Assembly (NCBI GenBank): GCA_015486895.1
Contig: WFQT01000359.1
Span: forward strand, 1-15,732
Direction: 5' to 3'
Length of the DNA: 15,732 nucleotides
Origin: Anaerolineae bacterium
Lineage (GTDB): Bacteria; Chloroflexota; Anaerolineae; JAADDB01
The stretch's first letter is position 1. Each line of letters begins with the position of its first letter. The translations under genes were made by a program, and so were the position numbers. This document shows positions 1-5,863 of this stretch, piece after piece. Under the pieces are notes generated by a model. That model saw nothing but the letters and a program-made list of their open reading frames with translations, was not told the origin of the DNA and ran no database searches.

Positions 1-8
1 ACTTATGC

Positions 9-983
9 TCACTCTACGAAGGGACGTAAACGCCGCGCCCGGCTGGGGTGTCGCAGCCGGGAGAGGGCATCAGACTCAATCTGGCGGATTCGTTCCCGGG
101 TCACGCCGAATTTGCGCCCCACCTCTTCCAGGGTACGGAATTGGCCATCACGCAAGCCGTATCGCAAGGTAAGCACTTGCATCTCCCTGGCCGGTAACTC
201 TTCCAGCACTTCCCGGACTCGCTGGCTAAGAATGTGTTGAGTGGCTACTTCCGCCGGCGGCGCCTCATTTTCATTCGGCAAGAAATCGCCGCTGGTATGA
301 TTATCATCGTCTCCCAACGGCTGGTCCAGGCTAGTGTTCTGCTGAGCCAGTTTGAAAAGCCAATCAATCCGTTCCTCCGGCCAGCCCAACGACTGCGCCA
401 GGGTCGCCTTAGTGGGCACTCGTCCCAGTTTCTGCGACAGCGTCTTTACCTCGCGACGCAAGCGCCCGATCTGATCGTGAATATGAACCGGCAACCGCAC
501 CGAGCGGCTCTGGTCAGCAATGCTGCGGCTGACCGCTTGCCGGATCCACCAAGTAGCGTACGTGCTAAATTTGTAGCCGCGGTGGTAGTCAAACTTCTCT
601 ACTGCCCGCATTAACCCCAGATTACCCTCCTGGATCAAATCGGCGAAAGGTACCCCTCGGCCAATATACCGCTTGGCTACACTCACCACCAGGCGGGAAT
701 TAGCAGCGATGAGGTGATCTTTAGCCTTTTTCCCCGCGGCGATTTGATGCTCTAAGCGCTCCCTCTCCTCGGAAGTTACTGCCTCCTGCTCCAAACATTG
801 CTTTGCCGACTGCCCAGCTTCGATAGCCTTTGCTAACTGTACTTCTTCTGCGGCCGTCAGTAATGGCACCTGAGCAATGTCTTGCAAATAGATGTCCAAA
901 ATATCCCGCAGCTTACCATCATTGTCCTGCGCCATCGCCATAGGCTTAGAAGCCAATGTGCGATCCTTCAGCGTTGCTGTCAT
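9..983 (-). CDS. sigA: RNA polymerase sigma factor, sigma-70 family (RpoD/SigA type)
   Basis: A 324-residue sigma factor that directs RNA polymerase to promoters. Region 1.2 is visible at about residues 27-58 (DILDIYLQDIAQVPLL). Regions 2.1-2.4 run about 88-165, with the core-binding and -10 motif FADLIQEGNLGLMRAVEKF and then STYATWWIRQAVSRSIADQ. Region 3 follows at about 166-245. Region 4.2 has a helix-turn-helix at about 284-306 (TLEEVGRKFGVTRERIRQI). The residue equivalent to E. coli Thr440 in region 2.4 appears to be Ser in RQAVSRS, a conservative change. Region 1.1 is missing and the protein is short, as in many SigA proteins outside Proteobacteria. The ATG start has GGAGG about 8 nt upstream. 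Because the genome may carry several similar group 1 and group 2 factors, calling it the primary one is inference; the family assignment is firm. Confidence 0.93.
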   Translation of the reverse strand: MTATLKDRTLASKPMAMAQDNDGKLRDILDIYLQDIAQVPLLTAAEEVQLAKAIEAGQSAKQCLEQEAVTSEERERLEHQIAAGKKAKDHLIAANSRLVVSVAKRYIGRGVPFADLIQEGNLGLMRAVEKFDYHRGYKFSTYATWWIRQAVSRSIADQSRSVRLPVHIHDQIGRLRREVKTLSQKLGRVPTKATLAQSLGWPEERIDWLFKLAQQNTSLDQPLGDDDNHTSGDFLPNENEAPPAEVATQHILSQRVREVLEELPAREMQVLTLRYGLRDGQFRTLEEVGRKFGVTRERIRQIESDALSRLRHPSRARRLRPFVE

Positions 984-1250
984 TGTTACGCCCTCCCCAT
1001 CAAGGGATTACCCCTGTGTTGTCCAACTACTATGCCGGTGTGCGTTGTTTTAACCAGGTCTTAGTCTAATGGCGAGAAAGCAACCTCCTTTTTAAGCGTG
1101 AAAAAGTTGACCCTTCAGACAATTGCAAGATTAGAGTTTTCCATCACCGAGCTCGCCAAATAGGTTGTCGGCAAATTCGGCATATCAGCACGTAATTAGC
1201 AGCGAAATAACTTGAGACTAACGAGAAGCTTCACGCAAATGCCTGAGTTG
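984..1250. other. Intergenic leader between methyltransferase and sigA
   Basis: These 267 bases hold no credible gene. I found no convincing -35/-10 pair for sigA. On the minus strand an isolated Shine-Dalgarno-like AAAAAGGAGG (1084-1093) is not followed by a start codon at useful spacing. It can fold against an upstream CAACTTTTT run (1105-1113), which would leave GGAG bulged. Whether this is a relic, a regulatory leader or chance cannot be told from one sequence. Confidence 0.4.
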
Positions 1251-2114
1251 TTATCGAAAATGATAGATACCATCCACGATAGGCCATACTGCCCCACACC
1301 GAGGGCACCGTAAGGCGCCTTCTCCCGCCGAAAGCGTCTCATATCCACACGCAGGGCAGCGAAAAATTGTACCACCTTCGTACACAGAATGGGTCGGCTT
1401 TGCTTGTACAAACAAGCTAGGGGTCAACTTCCAGGCACCACCGATGCCTTGCGCTTTGTCGTCAGCCCAAGCCAGCCATTCGGCAGGGAAAAGCCGCTTA
1501 AACAGTGACCAGCGGAAATGGGACACAGCCAACTGGCGTTGTATTTGCCAACCATTCTCTTGCAATTGGCGCTGCATCCAGCGCGGATGGAAGTCGAAAT
1601 TCAAGGGAACGAACTCGTAAGGCGGTTCCTCAAAAGGGCTCCATGTCTGGTGGTGGGTCAGGAAGCGGCCGATAGATTTCAAGTTGCGCTTATTAGCATA
1701 TTCCAGCACGGCGCACCCATCGCTGCGCAGAACCCGGCTCAACTCCGCCAAGGCAGTCGGGACATCTTTTAGGTGGTGCATGACTCGGACCATCACCAAG
1801 GAATCGAGCCGGCCGGTACGGAAAGGTAGCCGATAGACATCGGCCTGCACGAAGCGGAAGCGCGGGTCATGGCCCCATCGCTTTTGCGCTTGCTGCAACA
1901 TGGATTCCGCATAATCAAGCAAGATGACCTGCCGATAGTTGTCGTACAGGTCAGCTAAGCGACCAAACCCGGCCCCAATCTCCACCAACAGATCGCCCGT
2001 AGGCGGCAACAATTTGCGTACCGCCCTGTGCTCTGCCAAGTCCTCATAACGCCGTTCCGTCGTCCAGAAAACCCGCTGATAGTTACTACCCTCGTAGTCA
2101 CAAACATGCGCCAT
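1251..2114 (-). CDS. Class I SAM-dependent methyltransferase with C-terminal Trm112-like zinc ribbon
   Basis: A predicted SAM-dependent methyltransferase of about 287 residues; the substrate is not evident. Motif I is VEIGAGFGRL (G-rich SAM loop, about residues 44-53), followed by the acidic strand end LLDYAESML, ADVYRLPF and the MHHLKDV segment typical of Methyltransf_11/UbiE-like domains. The last ~40 residues carry two CPxCG knuckles (CPACG and CPRCG) and end in PIVDGIYHF, which resembles the Trm112/YcaR zinc ribbon often joined to such enzymes. The reading frame is open to an ATG at 2147. I prefer the ATG at 2112-2114 because GAGGA lies about 9 nt before it, whereas the 2147 ATG has its purine run only about 2 nt away and would begin inside a parS site. 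The gene lies in the same direction as sigA, but a 267-bp gap separates them. Confidence 0.85.
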   Translation of the reverse strand: MAHVCDYEGSNYQRVFWTTERRYEDLAEHRAVRKLLPPTGDLLVEIGAGFGRLADLYDNYRQVILLDYAESMLQQAQKRWGHDPRFRFVQADVYRLPFRTGRLDSLVMVRVMHHLKDVPTALAELSRVLRSDGCAVLEYANKRNLKSIGRFLTHHQTWSPFEEPPYEFVPLNFDFHPRWMQRQLQENGWQIQRQLAVSHFRWSLFKRLFPAEWLAWADDKAQGIGGAWKLTPSLFVQAKPTHSVYEGGTIFRCPACGYETLSAGEGALRCPRCGAVWPIVDGIYHFR

Positions 2115-2130
2115 GCGCTTCATTCCTCGA

Positions 2131-2146
2131 CGTTTCACGTGAAACA
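2131..2146. promoter_or_regulatory. parS-like ParB-binding site
   Basis: CGTTTCACGTGAAACA matches the well-known bacterial chromosomal parS consensus TGTTTCACGTGAAACA at 15 of 16 positions. It contains a perfect 14-bp palindrome (2132-2145) centred on CACGTG. ParB-family proteins load on such sites to recruit SMC/condensin and segregate the origin region. Here the site falls between a strong minus-strand promoter and the preferred start of the methyltransferase, so it is probably in that gene's 5' untranslated region. No parA or parB gene is in the window. ParB binding itself is inferred. Confidence 0.85.
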
Positions 2147-2165
2147 TCCCTTTTGAGTTAGCCCT

Positions 2166-2194
2166 ATTATAGCAGGTCAGAAGGCGAATTTCAA
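2166..2194 (-). promoter_or_regulatory. Sigma-70-type promoter for the methyltransferase gene
   Basis: On the minus strand TTGAAA (2189-2194) is followed after exactly 17 nt by TATAAT (2166-2171), matching the consensus at 5 of 6 and 6 of 6 positions. Transcription would begin near 2159. This leaves an untranslated leader of about 45 nt before the ATG at 2114, but only about 12 nt before the ATG at 2147, which further favours the downstream start. The parS site would occupy roughly +13 to +28 of the transcript. Confidence 0.75.
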
Positions 2195-2582
2195 GCGTTT
2201 TCCCGCCCCTGACTCTGAATATTTGTTTATTTCTACCCTAACCCGGCCAAGCCAGAACCAAAAAGCCAAGCGCAAAGGCGCGAAGTCTCTTATTTTCCTC
2301 TCTGTGTGATCGTACCGCTCCAATCTCATCTTGGTCTAATCGCCCCAGTCTGTTAGCTATTTAGTTTTTCTCTGTATCTTAATGGCCTTGCGGCCCTGCG
2401 TTAATTTTTCGTCCAGCGTGAAAGAATTTCACTGATAAGGTACTAACAATTGTTCCCAGACTGTGCTGGGGGAATGGGGCCCGTTGGGACAGCTAAACAG
2501 GCACAGACGAAATAGGTTGACTCTTCTCGGCCGGTTTTGTGGGCGTGTGGTGTTCAGGCCGCTGGATGAATCCGGCTTTGAA

Positions 2583-2602
2583 GGCGGGCGCAAGCGCCCG
2601 CC
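2583..2602. repeat. Perfect GC-rich hairpin
   Basis: GGCGGGCGCAAGCGCCCGCC forms an 8-bp, all G-C stem closing a CAAG loop. It has no adjoining T-run on either strand, so it is not a typical intrinsic terminator. Its core GCAAGCGCC recurs at 2680-2688 and 2752-2760. Confidence 0.7.
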
Positions 2603-2726
2603 GAATTGAACGTTGAATTGGCAAAAACGCTCTTTTGACGGAATAACGATCTTGACCATAGGGCGTTCAGTTCGGCGCCGCAAGCGCCTCGAGTGCCGAA
2701 TTTGTTCGGTCTGGCGGGCCGAATAT

Positions 2727-2741
2727 CGACAAAAATTGTCG
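2727..2741. repeat. Inverted repeat CGACAA/TTGTCG
   Basis: CGACAA and TTGTCG are separated by three A residues, giving a short perfect hairpin or operator-like palindrome inside the gene-free region. No neighbouring promoter was recognised, so a regulatory role is unsupported. Confidence 0.45.
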
Positions 2742-3049
2742 CTGTTGATGGGCAAGCGCCTAACTCGCTGCCGCCGCAATTGACGGGAAAACAGCAGAGC
2801 AGTGGCTCCCCCACGCTAACGCCAACGATCCCCAAATTTACACCCTGCCCCCAATGATGCTAAAATAGGCATAGGCCATTTTGCCCATCATGCTGCTTTC
2901 CAATCAGGTCTGGGGTACAAGGATATGTATTCCATTACAATGAGGTCAAACAGCCACTTACTGGAGTCTGGCGAAAATGACGTTTTAGCTTCAATCAGGC
3001 TATCTTCACCACAGATTGCCCAGGTATTTCCCCTTGCTTTTCGACCCAA

Positions 3050-3147
3050 ATCTGTGCCATTCCCTATTTTTCTGTGGTTAAAATATAAACGCCAGGGTCC
3101 AGTCACTTATTATCTATCTGTGCATTCCCGTGCTTTTCTGTGGCTTA
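3050..3147 (+). repeat. Degenerate ~31-bp direct repeat pair (TCTGTG... TCTGTGG type)
   Basis: The stretch at 3050-3080 (ATCTGTGCCATTCCC..., ending TTTTCTGTGGTTA) recurs at 3116-3147 (ATCTGTGCATTCCCG..., ending TTTTCTGTGGCTTA). The two copies start 66 bp apart and differ by only a few substitutions and indels. Related fragments are ACCACAGATTGCCCAGG near 3008 and AATCTGTGTTAACCTGC near 3209. They belong to the same style of non-coding phrase repeat seen further left in this gap. Confidence 0.6.
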
Positions 3148-3330
3148 TTCCTTATTCTTGTTCCAGGCTGGCAAAATGAACCATGCTGAAAATCAGTGCT
3201 CACTGCTTAATCTGTGTTAACCTGCATCCTATTCTGCCTAAAACATTAAAACAACTTCTGGCAGGCCCTGATAACGATAACATAACCGCAGCTTCTCCGA
3301 TGCTGCGAAGAAACAAAAGGAGAGTGTAAA

Positions 3331-4404
3331 ATGGGAAGTTTAGTCGCTGTGGTAACTTCGGCCGTCTTGCTGGGCCTAATCGTGGCAATATTTATCGCCG
3401 CCGCCCAACGCAAACAGAACAAAATGAGAATATCTTCAATACTTATTACCTTCTTGATCGTTACCCTGCTTGCCTTCAGCAGTGCCGCCCTCATGGACTC
3501 CTACACGCAAGTGGAAGCGGGAACCGTAGCCGTGGTAAAAGAATTCGGGCAAGTAGTAGGCATCTTCCATCCTGGCCTCCACTGGAAGCTTCCTTTCATC
3601 CAAAAGGTCATTGTCTATCGCACCCAGGAGATCGTCTACGAGACAAGTTCTCACCCGGAAGAATCGAAAGCTGATTACACCGACTATGCTGTGGATACCG
3701 CCACATCCGACGGCCAACAAATCAGCGCCCGCTATACTGTACGCTTCCGTATCGATCCCGACCGAGCCATGGACATTCTCACCAATTTAGGCACAGAAGC
3801 AGAAGTCGTGGAGAAGGTTGTCAAAGCCAATAGCCGGGTGCGGGTACGCAATATCTTGAAGCAATACCCGGCTAAGGACCTCTATTCCGGCAACGTCGAA
3901 GTCGCCCAGGCTCACATTTCCCGGAAGCTGACCACAGATTTCGAGAAAGAAGGGTTAACGCTGGTCTTCTTTGGCCTGCGCTCCATCGAATTTACCGAGG
4001 AGTACAAGCAGGCGGTAGAAAACAAGCAAATCCAGGCAGAGAACATCATAACCAAAGAGAACCTGGCCAAGCAAGCTGAGTACGAGAAACAGCGGACAAT
4101 CACACAGGCTCAGGCGGAGGCAGAGCGGCAGCGGTTGGAGCGCATCGGGAAAGCCAAGGGGGAAGCAGAGGCCATCAAAGTCAAAGCGCAAGCACAAGCA
4201 AGAGCCAACTTGATCATCGCCCAGAGCTTGACCCCAGAACTTATCCGCTGGCAGGCTGTCAACAACTGGAATGGCCAGTACCCGCTGGTTCTCGGCGGAG
4301 GACAACAGTTCATCCTCCCCGGCGACCTGTTTGCCCGGCCAATTACGCCCACCGTAACCCCAGGCACGACGACAACGATTACATCTACCGTCACAGCTCC
4401 GTGA
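3331..4404 (+). CDS. SPFH/Band 7 (prohibitin/HflC-like) membrane protein
   Basis: A 357-residue SPFH-domain protein. These proteins assemble into large membrane-bound rings or scaffolds; prokaryotic members often control membrane proteases or lipid domains. Two hydrophobic segments lie at about residues 4-25 and 34-54, joined by a basic loop (QRKQNKMR). By the positive-inside rule the loop is cytoplasmic and the SPFH domain extracytoplasmic. The SPFH domain covers about 58-235 (VEAGTVAVVKEFGQV, then HPGLHWKLPFIQKV). A charged, Ala/Gln/Glu-rich coiled coil follows at about 235-300, with the EAEAIKVKAQAQA segment and a typical LTPELIRWQAVNNWNG motif. The tail is rich in Thr and Pro. The start is supported by AAAGGAG at 3316-3322, about 8 nt before the ATG. 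It is a stand-alone gene; no NfeD or partner protease is adjacent. Confidence 0.9.
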   Translation: MGSLVAVVTSAVLLGLIVAIFIAAAQRKQNKMRISSILITFLIVTLLAFSSAALMDSYTQVEAGTVAVVKEFGQVVGIFHPGLHWKLPFIQKVIVYRTQEIVYETSSHPEESKADYTDYAVDTATSDGQQISARYTVRFRIDPDRAMDILTNLGTEAEVVEKVVKANSRVRVRNILKQYPAKDLYSGNVEVAQAHISRKLTTDFEKEGLTLVFFGLRSIEFTEEYKQAVENKQIQAENIITKENLAKQAEYEKQRTITQAQAEAERQRLERIGKAKGEAEAIKVKAQAQARANLIIAQSLTPELIRWQAVNNWNGQYPLVLGGGQQFILPGDLFARPITPTVTPGTTTTITSTVTAP

Positions 4405-4562
4405 GTGAACGCGAGGCATCTACCGAGGCGAGAATAAATACAGCGCTGGACTCTGACGTTTTGGTCTTAGCACCAGATTTTCACAGAATTCTGCGCCCTT
4501 ACTCAGGGATTCATCCGCTGCGCAGATATCACGTCCGACAAGCACTTTATTCCCTTGAGCTT

Positions 4563-4585
4563 AGAGCGGGTCCGTAACCCGCTCT
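4563..4585 (+). terminator. Strong hairpin downstream of the SPFH gene, possible terminator
   Basis: AGAGCGGGT and ACCCGCTCT form a 9-bp perfect stem around a 5-nt loop. It is followed by CTATTGCC rather than a T-run, and it lies about 160 bp after the SPFH stop codon. It could end transcription from either side, but the missing U-tract keeps confidence low. Confidence 0.4.
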
Positions 4586-4640
4586 CTATTGCCAGGACGT
4601 CGATCACGGATCGGCTACAAGCGTGATAGCATTGGTTTGT

Positions 4641-4658
4641 TGTCATAAACAAATGACA
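4641..4658. repeat. Inverted repeat TGTCAT/ATGACA
   Basis: Perfect 6-bp arms TGTCAT and ATGACA flank AAACAA. The symmetry suits a protein-binding site, but no promoter or gene start is close by, so the function is unknown. Confidence 0.4.
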
Positions 4659-4844
4659 CCTTCAAGCTACCAAGGCTAAGAATCAAGCGCAGATTCACCC
4701 CGCACATACGGTTAGTTGTTCTTTTCCCCCGTGTACGAAGTCTATGTTGATCTGTGTCCCATTTTCATTGCCTTGTGCAGTTGGCTTTCCGGCAAGTAGC
4801 CCCGGTTATCAAGTGAGGGAGGTATTTCGCGACAGGCACGAGAA

Positions 4845-4859
4845 TGTCCGGATCGGACA
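4845..4859 (-). terminator. Hairpin after darA, possible operon terminator
   Basis: TGTCCG and CGGACA pair around a 3-nt loop, 15 nt beyond the darA stop codon in the direction of transcription. The U-tract is poor (TTCTCG follows on the minus strand), so this is only a candidate end of the tmk-darA operon. Confidence 0.4.
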
Positions 4860-4874
4860 GCAGCGCTTTGACTG

Positions 4875-5204
4875 CTAAAAGTGGTACACGTCCTCCACGT
4901 TCAAGATGAAGACAATAGCGCCACCTACCTGCACCTCCATTGGCCCGGCGGTATACACACCACCCGGCATTTCAATGGGCGGCATGCTGCTAATCACCTC
5001 CACATGCGCCTCACAGTTGTCCTTGATGATGCTCAACACCTCTGAGAGACGTGCTTCTTCAACCCCGATGAGCATCGTGGCATTGCCTTGCTTCAAGAAA
5101 CCGCCGGTGGTAGCAATGGTGGTGGATGTAAGCCCGACTTCGGATAACCCACTTGCCAGACCTTTGGCATCCTCCTGGTTCACAATAGCGATAATCAGTT
5201 TCAT
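4875..5204 (-). CDS. darA: Cyclic di-AMP receptor, PII-like DarA/YaaQ family
   Basis: A 109-residue cytosolic protein matching the DarA (PstA/YaaQ, DUF970) family in length and sequence. These trimeric PII-like proteins bind the second messenger c-di-AMP. The diagnostic features are the N-terminal MKLIIAIVNQEDA strand, the ligand-loop region TTGGFLKQGNATMLIGV (about residues 32-48), and a C-terminal half with GGVYTAGPMEVQVGGAIVFIL. Its ATG overlaps the tmk stop codon by one base (TGATG), with GGAG 7 nt upstream, so translation is probably coupled. The tmk-darA order is also known from Bacillus, where yaaQ follows tmk. No c-di-AMP cyclase is in the window. Confidence 0.93.
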   Translation of the reverse strand: MKLIIAIVNQEDAKGLASGLSEVGLTSTTIATTGGFLKQGNATMLIGVEEARLSEVLSIIKDNCEAHVEVISSMPPIEMPGGVYTAGPMEVQVGGAIVFILNVEDVYHF

Positions 5205-5857
5205 CAGTTCACTCCGCTGTCTGCTACGCCGGCAACGGCTAAACCCAGGGCAGAAGCCACCCGTCGCCGAATCTGCTGCTCAATATACGCCACGCTCTGC
5301 CTGCCGTCCAGTACCAGCCAGCGCCCCGGTTCCCGCTCCGCCAGCTTCAAATAGCCATCGCGCACTCGCTGATGGTACGCGACCGCTTCCTCTTCCATCC
5401 GGTTCCACTCTACCATCGCCCCGCTCTGCTTCCTAAGCAAACCCTCCTCTACCGGCAAATCCAAGTAGATAGTCAAGTCTGGCCAGATGTCGGCAGTGGC
5501 AAAGATGGTAATCCGGCGCAGATCATCCAGCGCCAAACCACGGCCATAGCCTTGATAGGCAAATGTAGAATCGGCAAAGCGATCGGAAAGCACAATCCCC
5601 CCTTTAGCCAAATGCGGACGGATCACCTGTTCTACCAACTGAGCTCGGGCAGCCGAGAAGAGAAGCACCTCTGCCCGATCCACCAACTCGGTGTTCACGT
5701 GGTCCAGCAAAATAGCCCGTACAGCATCGCCAATGCGCGTCCCCCCGGGCTCTCTAGTAGCCAGAACATTTAGCCCTCGTAGCGTTAACCAAGCAGATAA
5801 ACGGCGAATCTGCGTGGTCTTGCCGCTCCCATCGGGCCCCTCAAAGGTAATGAACAT
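5204..5857 (-). CDS. tmk: Thymidylate kinase (dTMP kinase)
   Basis: A 217-residue cytosolic enzyme that phosphorylates dTMP to dTDP with ATP, an essential step of dTTP synthesis. The P-loop is GPDGSGKTT (residues 7-15), the dTMP-binding segment is TREPGGTRIGDAVR (about 34-47), and the DR motif lies in LSDRFADSTFAYQGYGRG (DR at 92-93). The LID region is about 140-156, and the length is normal. The gene starts 6 nt after the stop of the upstream ATPase gene and overlaps darA, so it sits inside a single operon. A GAGAG sequence about 9 nt before the ATG is a plausible, modest ribosome-binding site. Confidence 0.96.
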   Translation of the reverse strand: MFITFEGPDGSGKTTQIRRLSAWLTLRGLNVLATREPGGTRIGDAVRAILLDHVNTELVDRAEVLLFSAARAQLVEQVIRPHLAKGGIVLSDRFADSTFAYQGYGRGLALDDLRRITIFATADIWPDLTIYLDLPVEEGLLRKQSGAMVEWNRMEEEAVAYHQRVRDGYLKLAEREPGRWLVLDGRQSVAYIEQQIRRRVASALGLAVAGVADSGVN

Positions 5858-5863
5858 AGTCGG

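Larger units (their letters stand above)
2195..3330. other. Long gene-free, repeat-rich intergenic region
   Basis: More than 1.1 kb without a gene I can support. The open frames here lack ribosome-binding sites and recognisable products. Three parts can be told apart. Bases 2250-2415 carry phrases such as CGCAAAGGCGCGAAG, CTCTCTGTG and TTGCGGCCCTGCGTTAAT. Bases 2420-2840 are GC-rich, with several hairpins and three copies of GCAAGCGCC. Bases 2880-3240 are AT-richer, with TCTGTGG-type repeats including a ~31-bp direct repeat. The arrangement suggests accumulated non-coding repeats rather than a decayed protein gene. Confidence 0.55.
4405..4874. other. Intergenic region between converging SPFH and darA genes
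   Basis: About 470 bases with no supported gene, lying between the 3' ends of a plus-strand and a minus-strand transcription unit. It holds three clear inverted repeats, annotated separately. I do not recognise transposase remnants or an RNA gene. Confidence 0.5.

Noticed and set aside
2554..2835. 93-residue minus-strand open frame in the 1.2-kb gap
   Set aside because: It spans the hairpins and repeated words, has an overlapping alternative frame of similar length, and its residue makeup is not protein-like.
2925..3179. 84-residue plus-strand open frame over the TCTGTGG repeats
   Set aside because: Its sequence is dictated by the direct repeats; no Shine-Dalgarno site and no known family.
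3207..3235. Possible promoter TTAATC-17-TATTCT upstream of the SPFH gene
   Set aside because: The -35 match is weak (3 of 6) and it lies inside the phrase-repeat DNA; not strong enough to annotate.
3955..4419. 154-residue minus-strand open frame opposite the SPFH gene
   Set aside because: It is the antisense of the coiled-coil region and gives an artefactual Leu/Cys-rich sequence.
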